A stretch of DNA of 64,000 nucleotides from Desulforamulus ruminis DSM 2154 (GTDB taxonomy: Bacteria > Bacillota > Desulfotomaculia > Desulfotomaculales > Desulfotomaculaceae): NCBI RefSeq assembly GCF_000215085.1, contig NC_015589.1, positions 744,001-808,000 on the forward strand, given 5' to 3'. Below the pieces are notes generated by a model. It did not search any database and was not told the DNA's origin. It saw nothing but the letters and a program-made list of their open reading frames with translations. Below, piece by piece: positions 35,198 to 43,936 of this stretch; the first letter of the stretch is position 1; each line of letters opens with the position of its first letter. Position numbers and translations under genes: made by a program.

Positions 35198-35569
35198 ATG
35201 AAAGGGATTGGTACGGACATTATCGAAATAGAGAGAATCGAGCTGGCTATCAGCCGCTCAGGACAACAATTTTTAGACCGGGTTTTTACCCCTGCGGAAC
35301 AAGAATACTGCGGGGGCAAGATTTACTGCCTGGCCGGTCGATTTGCTGCCAAAGAGGCCATATTAAAGGCCCTGGGTACCGGTCTGAGGGGTCTGCGCTG
35401 GACCAACATCGAAGTTTTGCCCAATTACCAGGGTAAACCCGAGGTTCGGCTTTCCGGAGGAGCCCTGGAAATGGCCGAGGCCATGGAAATTAGCAAAATC
35501 CTGGTTAGCATATCCCACGACCGGGGACGGGCAGTGGCCTTTGCGGTGGCCGTGGGGGAGGAGGGGTAA
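35198..35569 (+). CDS. acpS: Holo-[acyl-carrier-protein] synthase
   Basis: Transfers the phosphopantetheine arm of CoA to ACP Ser for fatty acid synthesis. The 123-aa protein has the Mg-binding Asp in [13 protein letters not shown], the [11 protein letters not shown] segment and the active-site Glu in [17 protein letters not shown], then the [16 protein letters not shown] end. The frame is open from 35189 but ATG 35198 with GGGGGTG is the right start. The nnr gene follows 4 bp after the stop codon, the usual acpS-nnr pairing. Confidence 0.95.
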   Translation: MKGIGTDIIEIERIELAISRSGQQFLDRVFTPAEQEYCGGKIYCLAGRFAAKEAILKALGTGLRGLRWTNIEVLPNYQGKPEVRLSGGALEMAEAMEISKILVSISHDRGRAVAFAVAVGEEG

Positions 35570-35573
35570 TGGA

Positions 35574-37130
35574 GTGCGAGTAGTGACTGCTGCGGAGATG
35601 AAAAAAATAGATCAACTGGCTGTGGAACAATATGGCATTCCCGGGATTATTTTAATGGAGAATGCAGGTCTTCGGGCGGTGGAAGTCATTGAAAGCCTGG
35701 CAGGACCGATCCAGGGCAAAACCTTTACCATTTTGGTGGGCAAAGGGAATAACGGCGGCGACGGGTTGGTGGTAGCCAGACATCTCCATAATAAAGGGGC
35801 CCGAGTTAAGCTATTGCTGGCCGTGAAGCCCGATGACCTGCAGGGGGATGCCCGGATCAATTTAAACATCTGGCAGAAAATGTCCCAGCCGGTGTTCCAG
35901 ATAAACCAAACCAACGGCATTAATGTATTGAAGATGGCCCTGCTGAATACCCACATGGTTGTGGACGCTCTCTTTGGCACCGGTTTCCGCGGCCGGGTTA
36001 ATGACAAATTGGGCCAGGTGATGAATATGGTCAATGCCAGCCCGGCCCCGGTTATCTCTATTGATATTCCTTCGGGCCTGGAAGCGGACACCGGACGCAG
36101 TCACGGTCCCTGTATCCGGGCGGCACACACGGTGACCTTTGGTCTGCCCAAGGTAGGGCTGGTGCTGGAGCCGGGGGCAACCTATGCCGGAACCCTGCAT
36201 ATCGTAGATATTTCCCTGCCCAAAGTGCTTACCGAGAGTTCGGAGATTTACCGGCAGCTTCTGACTGCCGAGGGTGTTGCCGCCTGGTTTGCTCCCCGGA
36301 AACCCGACAGTCACAAGGGCATCTACGGCCGGGTTTTGGTTGTGGCCGGTTGCAGGGGCATGGTAGGTGCAGCCCGTTTGGCCTCCATGGGCGCTCTCCG
36401 GGCCGGGGCCGGCCTGGTGACGCTGGCTTTGCCCGGCAGCCTGCAGCCCGTTGCCGCTTCACAGATGGACGAAGTCATGACCCTGGGCCTGCCGGAGACC
36501 GGGGAAGGCTCACTGGCAGGCGCCGCCCTGGACCTCATTTTAGAACGCTGTCAGCAAGCGGATGCCCTTGTGTTGGGTCCGGGGATCGGCACGGAGCCTG
36601 AAACCCGGCAATGGGTGCAGGAACTGCTGCCCCAATTAGCCCTTCCTTCCGTCATTGACGCGGATGGCCTAAACGCCCTGGCAGGTGCAGCGGAATTATG
36701 GAAACAAGCAAAGGCTCCCATGATTATCACCCCGCACCCCGGCGAACTGAGCCGCCTTCTGAATACTCCTGTGCAGGAAATTCAAAAGGACCGCATCGAG
36801 ACCGCCAGAGACGCAGCGCACCAATGGAAGCTGGTGACAGTGCTGAAGGGTGCCGGCACGGTGATCGCCACTCCGGACGGGGATGTTTATATTAACCCCA
36901 CCGGCAACCCCGGAATGGCCACCGGAGGCAGCGGAGACATCCTGGCCGGCATGACCGCCAGCCTGCTGGCCCAGGGCTTCCAGCCCGAACGAGCCGCCGC
37001 TGCGGCAGTCTACCTGCACGGATTGGCCGGCGACCTGGCTGCCCGTGAACTGGGGCAGGCCGGTATGATTGCCGGGGATATACTTAGATATGTGCCCGCT
37101 GCTTTTAAAAGCATGGAGGAAGGTATATAG
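35574..37130 (+). CDS. nnr: Bifunctional NAD(P)H-hydrate repair enzyme
   Basis: Two-domain protein (518 aa) that repairs hydrated NAD(P)H: an epimerase (YjeF_N, about residues 1-215) with AVEQYGIPGIILMENAG, LVGKGNNGGDGLVVARHL and DALFGTGFRG, and an ADP-dependent dehydratase (carbohydrate-kinase fold, about 225-515) with KGIYGRVLVVAG, VLGPGIGTEPE, ITPHPGELSRLL and the catalytic GGSGDILAGM. GTG 35574 sits 7 bp behind GAGGGG (35557-35566) and 4 bp after acpS. It ends the operon with a terminator. Confidence 0.96.
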   Translation: MRVVTAAEMKKIDQLAVEQYGIPGIILMENAGLRAVEVIESLAGPIQGKTFTILVGKGNNGGDGLVVARHLHNKGARVKLLLAVKPDDLQGDARINLNIWQKMSQPVFQINQTNGINVLKMALLNTHMVVDALFGTGFRGRVNDKLGQVMNMVNASPAPVISIDIPSGLEADTGRSHGPCIRAAHTVTFGLPKVGLVLEPGATYAGTLHIVDISLPKVLTESSEIYRQLLTAEGVAAWFAPRKPDSHKGIYGRVLVVAGCRGMVGAARLASMGALRAGAGLVTLALPGSLQPVAASQMDEVMTLGLPETGEGSLAGAALDLILERCQQADALVLGPGIGTEPETRQWVQELLPQLALPSVIDADGLNALAGAAELWKQAKAPMIITPHPGELSRLLNTPVQEIQKDRIETARDAAHQWKLVTVLKGAGTVIATPDGDVYINPTGNPGMATGGSGDILAGMTASLLAQGFQPERAAAAAVYLHGLAGDLAARELGQAGMIAGDILRYVPAAFKSMEEGI

Positions 37131-37144
37131 AGTCAGAGAAAACG

Positions 37145-37170
37145 CCTGCCTGTCTATAAGGCAGGTTTTT
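37145..37170 (+). terminator. Terminator after nnr
   Basis: CCTGCCT, 7-base loop, AGGCAGG, then five T. Confidence 0.92.
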
Positions 37171-37311
37171 ATTTCTTTAAGGTGTAGAACGGCAGTAATA
37201 GGGATAGGTAAAGCTGCTTTTTTTGTCGAAACCTAGAAGAATTTTGTTAAAGGAAGAGGAAAAAGCAAGATGAATTAATACTATATTTCCTGCTTTTGGA
37301 GGGACAATATT

Positions 37312-38313
37312 ATGTATTTAACCTCGGAGACTGTTTTAGAAGACTTGTTAAACTACGTTAAGGATCAAGGATTTGTTTTTTCAACGGAAGCACTAAAAAT
37401 TTTTTCAAAGGTTGAACATTTATGCCGGAGCTATAATGTTTGTCCGTTTTCTCAGGAATATCTTTTGATTTTGCTTGAAGAGGTTCCGTTATTTCAACAA
37501 ATTATTAGAAAATATGGCGGGCAGCCTGATTTAGCCTTATCTGAGCTATATAAAAATCTCCAAGGTAGGGATGAATCTGATGGAGGTTTTGATTACGACT
37601 CATCAGATTTATATTCTAATTTATTAAAAAGGGAGCTGATAACCCGTTCGCGTATTTTGGATTTGACTCTCGACAATGTTAAAAGAAATAATCGAAAGCA
37701 AATTTATGATACCGATATAATTGAAGCTCTTTTAAATATTCACGACGAATACTCTCCTGTTTGGAATAATGGAGATTATCGGGAAAGACGGCTTCATACC
37801 TCCTTTAACACATTGGCTCATATTACCGGTTTTTATTGTGACTACTTATGGGTAAGATTTGAGGATATACGCAGGGAATTAAATGAAATTGATATTTATG
37901 ACTTGGCTATATCTTTTGCTGGAGAGGATAGGGAAGTAGCAAAATCAATAGCCCACTTGGTAACGAAACAAGGGTTAAGAACGTTTTATGATGAATATGA
38001 AAAAGGAGATTTATGGGGTAAAGATTTATTTACACACCTTACCGAAGTTTATTCAAAAAAGGCAAGGTTTTGTCTAATGATTGTATCTGAGTTCTATGCT
38101 CGTAAAAAGTGGACAACGGTTGAAAGAAAAGCTGCCCAAGCGAAAGCTTTTCAGGAAGATATAGAATACATACTTCCCCTAAGGCTTGACGATACAGAAA
38201 TACCCGGGTTGCTGCCTACAATAGGATATATTGACTTAAGGCAGTCTTCCATTGAGGAGGTAGCTGTGTTGCTGAAAAGGAAACTGATTGCAGACCAATG
38301 CATCGAGAAATAG
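37312..38313 (+). CDS. TIR-domain protein with Clp-N-like N-terminal region
   Basis: 333-aa soluble protein. Residues about 196-325 are a TIR_2-type domain: YDLAISFAGEDREVA, FYDEYEKGDLWGKDLFTHL, YSKKARFCLMIVSE, and KKWTTVERKAAQAKAF with Trp267 and candidate catalytic Glu271 of TIR NADases, then the conserved YILPLRLDDTEIPGL. The first half resembles two ClpA/B N-terminal repeats (about 20-85, with STEALKIFSKVEHL and FSQEYLLILLEE; about 108-152, with SRILDLTLDNVKRN and TDIIEALL). The gene is more AT-rich than its neighbours, has GGAGGG before ATG 37312 and stands alone. A role in anti-phage or stress NAD depletion is inference. Confidence 0.8.
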   Translation: MYLTSETVLEDLLNYVKDQGFVFSTEALKIFSKVEHLCRSYNVCPFSQEYLLILLEEVPLFQQIIRKYGGQPDLALSELYKNLQGRDESDGGFDYDSSDLYSNLLKRELITRSRILDLTLDNVKRNNRKQIYDTDIIEALLNIHDEYSPVWNNGDYRERRLHTSFNTLAHITGFYCDYLWVRFEDIRRELNEIDIYDLAISFAGEDREVAKSIAHLVTKQGLRTFYDEYEKGDLWGKDLFTHLTEVYSKKARFCLMIVSEFYARKKWTTVERKAAQAKAFQEDIEYILPLRLDDTEIPGLLPTIGYIDLRQSSIEEVAVLLKRKLIADQCIEK

Positions 38314-38396
38314 GCCTGGGCGAACCTAAGAACAGGCAGACCCAGGGAATAATTAAGATCTACCTTTCTTTCTAAATTTAATGAAATTGTTTTTAG

Positions 38397-38430
38397 GAAA
38401 AACTCCAGCCTGGAAGCAGGGGTTTTTCTT
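38397..38430 (+). terminator. Terminator after the TIR gene
   Basis: GAAAAACTCC pairs with GGGGTTTTTC around a 12-base loop. An additional short hairpin (CCTGGG 38315-38320 with CCCAGG 38341-38346) lies just after the stop codon. Confidence 0.75.
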
Positions 38431-38542
38431 GAGATTTTAGAAATAATCAGATATAGGACTTTTGTTAAACAAATTTTCTTTGTGGATAGAGTTAGAAAAA
38501 ATTGATTAAATGATTGACTAAACGGATGAAGGGAGTTTTAGC

Positions 38543-38923
38543 ATGCCTAGAAAAGCCTTTAGTGCAGCAGGAGCAGTGGCGGTAGGTCCCTATTCCCATG
38601 CTGTGGAATCCGGCGAGCTGATTTTTTTCTCCGGTCAGACCCCTATGGATTCTAAAACAGGGAAACTGGTGGAGGGTGACATAACGGCGCAAACGGAGCA
38701 ATGTTTTAAAAATTTGTTTGCCGTGCTGCATGCCGCCGAATTAACTCCCGATGACATTGTTAAGGTAAACATCTTTTTAACCGATATGAACGATTTTTCT
38801 GCCATGAACACAGTGTATGCCAAGCAATTCTCCTCTCCCTATCCTGCCCGGACCACCATCGGTGTTGCCTCCCTGCCCTTGGGCGCCCGGGTGGAAATCG
38901 AAATGATTGCACGGAAGGGGTAA
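38543..38923 (+). CDS. ridA: RidA family reactive-intermediate deaminase
   Basis: Small trimeric enzyme (126 aa) that hydrolyses reactive enamine/imine intermediates made by PLP enzymes. It shows the family pattern: GAVAVGPYSHAVE, SGELIFFSGQTPMD, EQCFKNLFAVLHAA and the closing PYPARTTIGVASLPLGARVEIEMIA, containing the conserved Arg that binds the carboxylate. GAAGGGAG precedes ATG 38543. mgsA follows 48 bp later. Probably housekeeping; no special pathway genes are close. Confidence 0.95.
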   Translation: MPRKAFSAAGAVAVGPYSHAVESGELIFFSGQTPMDSKTGKLVEGDITAQTEQCFKNLFAVLHAAELTPDDIVKVNIFLTDMNDFSAMNTVYAKQFSSPYPARTTIGVASLPLGARVEIEMIARKG

Positions 38924-38971
38924 AAAGATTCCAGTTACAAGGACAATTCCTTCCAGAAAGGGTTGGTTTAT

Positions 38972-39352
38972 ATGCTTAGAATTGCTTTAATTGCCCATGA
39001 TGCCAAGAAGCAACAGATGATTGATTTGGTGGCCCGGGAAAAGGAGATATTTTGCCGGTGTGAGTTGGTAGCTACCGGAACAACCGGAGAACTGATTCGG
39101 AGCCGCGTAGGAATACAAATTTCAACGGTTTTATCAGGGCCTTTAGGCGGCGACCAGCAAATCGGCAGTCGTATTGCATGCCAAACCCTGGATATGGTGA
39201 TTTTTTTCCGTGATCCATTGACGGCTCAGCCCCATGAGCCGGATGTTTCGGCCCTCTTGCGCTTATGTGACGTACATAATATTCCGGTGGCTACCAATTG
39301 GAGCAGCGCTGAAATATTGCTGGAGCATGTTAAGCGGAGGCTGGGCTATTGA
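38972..39352 (+). CDS. mgsA: Methylglyoxal synthase
   Basis: Converts dihydroxyacetone phosphate to methylglyoxal and phosphate, a phosphate-releasing bypass of lower glycolysis. The protein (126 aa) has [27 protein letters not shown], the phosphate-binding [19 protein letters not shown] with the catalytic Asp, and [14 protein letters not shown]. The frame is open from TTG 38963 but ATG 38972 (AAGGG upstream) is preferred. It follows ridA by 48 bp, so the two may share a transcript. Length is slightly short of the usual 130-150. Confidence 0.92.
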   Translation: MLRIALIAHDAKKQQMIDLVAREKEIFCRCELVATGTTGELIRSRVGIQISTVLSGPLGGDQQIGSRIACQTLDMVIFFRDPLTAQPHEPDVSALLRLCDVHNIPVATNWSSAEILLEHVKRRLGY

Positions 39353-39691
39353 AACAAATTCATTGATGAACAGGGATAAAGCAGAAAAGTTAATTCGTTA
39401 TGCTTTGAAATAAACAGAGAAACCAAGACTCTTTATGAACGGCAGAAAACAAAAGGATCTGGTTAAAAACACCTGATTAACGTCAGGTGTTTTCGTTTTA
39501 ACGGGCTTAGAGATCATGGCAATAAGTACCTCATGCTTTTTGGCAATAAATTCCCCCTTTCTTATCACCCTATAGCGCATTATAGTAAAGGAGGACAAAA
39601 ATAAAGGGAATCATAAAAGTTTAGATAAGGTAAATTGCATGGGCTTTTCTTGCCGAGGAAATGTGCAGTATAAAGTAGGGGTGGATAAAGG
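39353..39691. other. Intergenic region after mgsA
   Basis: 339 bp with one clear terminator (39466-39493). The rest is AT-rich; AAAGGAGGAC at about 39588 is not followed by a usable start. I see no gene and no RNA family that I recognise. Confidence 0.5.
39466..39497 (+). terminator. Terminator after mgsA
   Basis: AAAACACCTGA, loop TTAACG, TCAGGTGTTTT: an 11-bp perfect stem ending in T residues. It also reads as a terminator on the minus strand. Confidence 0.85.
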
Positions 39692-40372
39692 TTGAAAAGA
39701 ATACTGGTTGTAGATGATGAGCCGGCGATTCGGGATTTGGTGCAGATGGTTTTAAGCCGGGAGGGTTACCAGGTAATGACCGCTTCAGACGGACAAAGCG
39801 CTTTAGTGGCAGCAGATGCCGTTAAACCGGATTTAATTGTGCTGGACCTGATGCTGCCGGATATTAGCGGCCACGAGGTATGCAGGAAAATTACCGAGCA
39901 ATACCAAACACCGGTGATCATGCTCACTGCAAAAAATGATGTGGTGGATAAGGTATTAGGTTTGGAATTTGGCGCCGATGATTACATTACCAAACCCTTT
40001 GATGCCCGGGAACTCCTTGCCAGAGTCAAGGCGCTGCTGCGGCGCTTGGATAAGCGGCAGGGGCCCCAAGAAACCATTGTTTATAAAGATTTGCTTATAA
40101 ATTTAATGAATAAAACCGTAACCAAGAGCCAGCAGTCCCTTTCTCTGACACCCAAAGAATTTCAGCTTTTAGAAGTGCTGGCGGCGCACCCTCGGCGGAT
40201 TTTCAGCAGAGATGAACTGATGACGCTGGCCTGGGGTTACGATTATACCGGTGACAGCAGAGCCGTAGATATTCATATTACCCGTTTACGCAAAAAAATT
40301 GAGGACAATACCAGCCAACCTCAATACATTATTACGGTTTACGGATTTGGTTATCGTTTCGGAGGGGTGTAA
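39692..40372 (+). CDS. OmpR/PhoB-family response regulator
   Basis: 226-aa winged-helix response regulator. Receiver: LVVDDEPAIRDLVQ (acidic pair), phospho-Asp in LIVLDLMLPDISGHEVC, LTAKNDVVDKV and DYITKPFDARELLARV with the conserved Lys. The C-terminal DNA-binding domain (about 125-226) has SLTPKEFQLLEVLAAHPRRIFSRDEL and the RAVDIHITRLRKKIED helix. TTG 39692 is preceded by GGGGTGG and AAAGG. The histidine kinase gene starts 2 bp after the stop codon and a run of lipoprotein genes follows. Confidence 0.95.
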   Translation: MKRILVVDDEPAIRDLVQMVLSREGYQVMTASDGQSALVAADAVKPDLIVLDLMLPDISGHEVCRKITEQYQTPVIMLTAKNDVVDKVLGLEFGADDYITKPFDARELLARVKALLRRLDKRQGPQETIVYKDLLINLMNKTVTKSQQSLSLTPKEFQLLEVLAAHPRRIFSRDELMTLAWGYDYTGDSRAVDIHITRLRKKIEDNTSQPQYIITVYGFGYRFGGV

Positions 40373-40373
40373 A

Positions 40374-41759
40374 TTGAAACTAAGCACCCGCTTAATGCTC
40401 TATTATTTAACCGCCACCTTACTTTCCCTGGCCCTGGTGGGCTTTGCCATTTTAAAAGCCATTGAGCATTACGGCATGGAGACGGTGGAGGAACAATTAA
40501 AAACACAAAGTGATTCTGCTTCCGTTTATGTGGCTCAAAGTCTCTTATTGGAAAAACTGGGCCCTCAGGAATTGGCTGCAATAGCTCCCCGGCTAACCGG
40601 CAACTTGAGTGCCGGCAGCCGTGAGATTCGCATTTATGATGAACAGGTGCAACTGTTAAGTGCGGCGGTGGATGGGGTGCAGCAGACCGTCCAGGTTGAA
40701 AAACCTTTTACCGATACTCTGACTGCCGCCCTTAAGGGCAACTATGCCTACGGTATTCACAATAATGACGTCTATTTTGCCTCGCCCATTGAGTTACAGG
40801 GGGCTGTCATTGGTGTGCTGGAATTTGTATATCCTTTACATTTTTTGAATCAAATCCTTACAGCCACCCAAAAGGTTCTCTATGCCGGCGCCGTTGTTTT
40901 TGGCATCCTAATTACCATTTTAAGCATTTATATCGCACGGAAGGTAGTCAAACCCATTAAGCAACTGGTGGAAGTAACCCAGCGTTTTGCCCGGCGGGAT
41001 TTTACACCGGTTCATTTACCGAGAAATGATGAAATTGGGCAGCTTAGCCGGAGCTTCAGTGAGATGGGAAGCCAGTTGCAGGATTATATCCAAAGACAGC
41101 GGCAGTTTGTGGCCAATGTGTCCCATGAGCTGCGCACGCCTCTTACCGCCATTAAGGGCTATTCGGAATATCTGATTGATGAGGTAAAGGGCAGAGCCGA
41201 TCTGGAAAAGGCGGTTTACCATTTAAACAATGAATCTACCCGACTGGCCAAACTGGTAAATGAGCTTCTGTTTTTATCCCGTGTGGATGCCCGGCGGGAG
41301 CCCTTTTACTTTAGCCGGGTAGACTTTTCCTTACTGATGCGGGAGACGCTGGAGAAATTGCAGATCAGAACCTTAAAATATGAAGTGAGACTGCAGGCCA
41401 ATTTGCAGCCAAACCTTTATATTTGGGCTGATGAAGAGAAAATAACCCAGGCGGTTATGAATTTACTGGATAACGCCATAAAATACTCTCCTCCCCAGGG
41501 AAGCGTGGAGATAGAATGGTATTTGGAAGGAACCCGGGGGATATTGGCAATCATGGACCGGGGCATGGGGATACCCGCAGAAGATTTACATAAAATCTTT
41601 GAACGTTTTTACCGGTCGTCTAATACCAAGGCCATTGGCGGAACGGGTTTGGGATTAGCCATTACCCGGGAGATTATAACCGCCCATAAGGGGTCCTTGG
41701 ATATAACCAACCGCCCTGGGGGCGGAACCGTGGTTAAAATCACCCTTCCTGCGGTCTAA
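40374..41759 (+). CDS. Sensor histidine kinase with HAMP domain
   Basis: 461-aa membrane sensor kinase. TM1 is near residues 8-28; a periplasm-facing region of about 130 residues precedes TM2 (about 160-180, AGAVVFGILITILSIYI), a HAMP linker follows (ARKVVKPIKQLVEVTQRFA), then the H-box FVANVSHELRTPLTAIKGYSE and the ATPase N, G1, F and G2 boxes (NLLDNAIKYSPP, DRGMGIP, FERFYR, GGTGLGLAI). The frame extends upstream to 40299 within the regulator gene, but GGAGGGG (40361-40367) fixes TTG 40374. The regulator overlaps upstream by nearly nothing, so translational coupling is likely. Confidence 0.93.
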   Translation: MKLSTRLMLYYLTATLLSLALVGFAILKAIEHYGMETVEEQLKTQSDSASVYVAQSLLLEKLGPQELAAIAPRLTGNLSAGSREIRIYDEQVQLLSAAVDGVQQTVQVEKPFTDTLTAALKGNYAYGIHNNDVYFASPIELQGAVIGVLEFVYPLHFLNQILTATQKVLYAGAVVFGILITILSIYIARKVVKPIKQLVEVTQRFARRDFTPVHLPRNDEIGQLSRSFSEMGSQLQDYIQRQRQFVANVSHELRTPLTAIKGYSEYLIDEVKGRADLEKAVYHLNNESTRLAKLVNELLFLSRVDARREPFYFSRVDFSLLMRETLEKLQIRTLKYEVRLQANLQPNLYIWADEEKITQAVMNLLDNAIKYSPPQGSVEIEWYLEGTRGILAIMDRGMGIPAEDLHKIFERFYRSSNTKAIGGTGLGLAITREIITAHKGSLDITNRPGGGTVVKITLPAV

Positions 41760-41865
41760 AATGTTACAGTTTTGAAACATAATTGCAGTATGGTTGAAAT
41801 AACCGTTTGCTAGGATTAGGATATAGCAGGTGCCCCCAATAAATGGCTTTAGGAGGAATTTTCCA

Positions 41866-42957
41866 TTGAAACGGTTATTCGTTTTCATGCTGGGATCACT
41901 GTTAATCTTGGCTATCTCCGGCTGTGGTACAATGAAGGAGAAGGATCAGGAGGTAAAGGTTCTGCCAAAGGAGCCTAAGCAGGAATTGTCTGTGGCCGGT
42001 ATTGAAAAGCTGCATGAAGGTTATGCCCAGGATGTTTCCCCAGATGGAGAAATTCTCCTGTTTAACTGGGACGAGGGCATACCGGACCAGGAACCCTATG
42101 ATGAAATGTCTTCACCGAGGACCCTGCACACGTTGAAATTATCCGACCGGTCCGTGGCCAAGATGGGCAATTCCGAAATCCATCAGGGCAATGCCAAATA
42201 CTCTCCGGATACTAAAAATATCGCTTTTTTAGAGAATATCGAGACCTTTACCCAAACCTATATCATGGAAAACAAAGCGGGTGCTGCTAAAAAGTTAATC
42301 CATAAATCCGATGATATAGCGGTTTCTGTGGCCTGGTCCCCGGATGGCAAACAGTTTGCCGTTCCTTATTTCCTGGCCAACGACGCCAAAATTATTTTAT
42401 ACGATGCCCAGGGTAAAGAAATAAAAACAGTGGCACAAAGTAAAGGAACGAAAATAAACCCGTATTTTTTCGATAACCATACCTTGTTATACGCTTCCCT
42501 GAATCCAACCGGCCCGGTAACCATCATGGCGCTGGACTTAAATAATGAGTCTGACCCTAAGGAAATTGTAAAGGGTACAAACTTTGCAGTATCTCCCAAC
42601 AAAAGAAGCATCGCTTACCTTTCTGTTAACCAGGACCGCAGCCGGTGGAGTATAAAGGTAGATGCTTTTAACAGTGATTTTAAAATTGGCTCTACGCTGT
42701 CCGAAATCAGCGTCAAAGATGGGACGGCTCAAATGGTCTGGTCCCCGGACAGCCGGTATTTGGTTTATTCTAACGGGACGGATCTATGGGTTTTAAATCC
42801 GGAAACCGGAGATAAAAAGCAGGTAGTTTCGAATATGTCCAGCATTTTAAATATACTTTGGGCCGGCAACCAGGACATTATTTTTAGCGGTATCGCCAAA
42901 GAAATGGCAGAAAAGGATAACCATAAGATAGAGATGTATCGTATTAAATTAAGCTAG
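41866..42957 (+). CDS. Lipoprotein with WD40/TolB-like repeats
   Basis: 363-aa secreted protein anchored by a lipobox: hydrophobic signal then LAISGC near residue 18. The mature part carries beta-propeller type repeats (YAQDVSPDGEILLFNWD, AKYSPDTKNIAFL, VAWSPDGKQFAVPY, MVWSPDSRYLVYSNG) of the PD40/TolB kind. The frame is open from 41830, but AGGAGGA (41851-41857) sets TTG 41866. It follows the two-component pair by 106 bp, with two further lipoprotein genes behind, so a shared regulon is likely. Function unknown. Confidence 0.85.
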   Translation: MKRLFVFMLGSLLILAISGCGTMKEKDQEVKVLPKEPKQELSVAGIEKLHEGYAQDVSPDGEILLFNWDEGIPDQEPYDEMSSPRTLHTLKLSDRSVAKMGNSEIHQGNAKYSPDTKNIAFLENIETFTQTYIMENKAGAAKKLIHKSDDIAVSVAWSPDGKQFAVPYFLANDAKIILYDAQGKEIKTVAQSKGTKINPYFFDNHTLLYASLNPTGPVTIMALDLNNESDPKEIVKGTNFAVSPNKRSIAYLSVNQDRSRWSIKVDAFNSDFKIGSTLSEISVKDGTAQMVWSPDSRYLVYSNGTDLWVLNPETGDKKQVVSNMSSILNILWAGNQDIIFSGIAKEMAEKDNHKIEMYRIKLS

Positions 42958-42997
42958 CATTTTTTAAAATTTATTAGTGGGTAAATAGGAGGTTTAA

Positions 42998-43915
42998 ATG
43001 TTTTTTAAAAAGATTATTTTACCGATTTTTTTCATTGCGGTCCTTTTAGCAACAAGCGGTTGTTCCGGTTCAACGGACGGTAAAGCGGAGCAAAAGGATC
43101 AGGAGAAAGAGCAGGCAAGAGTGGAAAGTGTTTTAAAAGAATTTCATTCCCTGACGGCAGAAGGTGGAACAATAAAACAACAAATTCAATTTATTGACGA
43201 TAATATAAAAACGTTGCCGCAGGAAGCGGCTTCAGAGATGATTTTGTCTTTGGAGAAAAACCTGATGGATTACCAGCCGGTGCTGGAAGAAAAGTATTGG
43301 CAGGAGGAGGTTCAGTCAGGATTGTTTGAAGCTTTTACCACAGGAATTGACATAAACAAGGGGGATCTTATGAAAGACCCCGCCCTAAAGGATCTCTTAA
43401 ATGAAACCCGGGCAAGCGGGTTTAAGATTGAAACCGCGGAAGGAACCTTTTTCCCCATTATAAATTATGAAATGTTTAAACAGTATACGCCCCGGCTAAC
43501 CCCGGACATTCAAGAATACCTGAACATTATGGCTGAAGAATCCAATCAGGCTCCGGCAAAGGATGCCGCCCTGGTTATTGGCTGGGAAGAAGTCCTGCAA
43601 AGGGCTTTAAAGCAAGAAAAATTTATCGCTGATTATAAAGAATCGAAAAAAGTGAATGACATTAAACAGCTCTATAAAAAGTATATGACTTTTACTTATT
43701 ATGGAGCAAACAATACCCCTCTCTTTGATTATGATACAAACACCTTGAATTCTAAGGCCAAGTCGGTTTACCTTAATGCTGTAAAAAATAACGGCAGCAG
43801 TGTCTTTCTAAACAATCTGAGTGTTTTCTTAGATATCGCCAAAAAGAATGATTATAAACTTACCGGTGAAGTTGAAAAATACAGGGAGAATATTTTGAAG
43901 GACCTGGGTGAATAG
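42998..43915 (+). CDS. Hypothetical lipoprotein
   Basis: I do not recognise this 305-aa protein beyond its export signal: a hydrophobic leader (IILPIFFIAVLLATSGC) gives a lipobox LATSGC with Cys near residue 22, followed by a charged linker rich in Lys, Glu and Gln. The mature part is helical and polar (YWQEEVQSGLFEAF, KDDLLNET-like stretches, VLQRALKQEKFIADYK). AATAGGAGG precedes ATG 42998. It lies between two other lipoprotein genes 40 bp and 21 bp away, which marks it as part of an operon with them. Extracytoplasmic, role unknown. Confidence 0.7.
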   Translation: MFFKKIILPIFFIAVLLATSGCSGSTDGKAEQKDQEKEQARVESVLKEFHSLTAEGGTIKQQIQFIDDNIKTLPQEAASEMILSLEKNLMDYQPVLEEKYWQEEVQSGLFEAFTTGIDINKGDLMKDPALKDLLNETRASGFKIETAEGTFFPIINYEMFKQYTPRLTPDIQEYLNIMAEESNQAPAKDAALVIGWEEVLQRALKQEKFIADYKESKKVNDIKQLYKKYMTFTYYGANNTPLFDYDTNTLNSKAKSVYLNAVKNNGSSVFLNNLSVFLDIAKKNDYKLTGEVEKYRENILKDLGE

Positions 43916-43936
43916 TGACAGGAGGAGGGAAATCCC

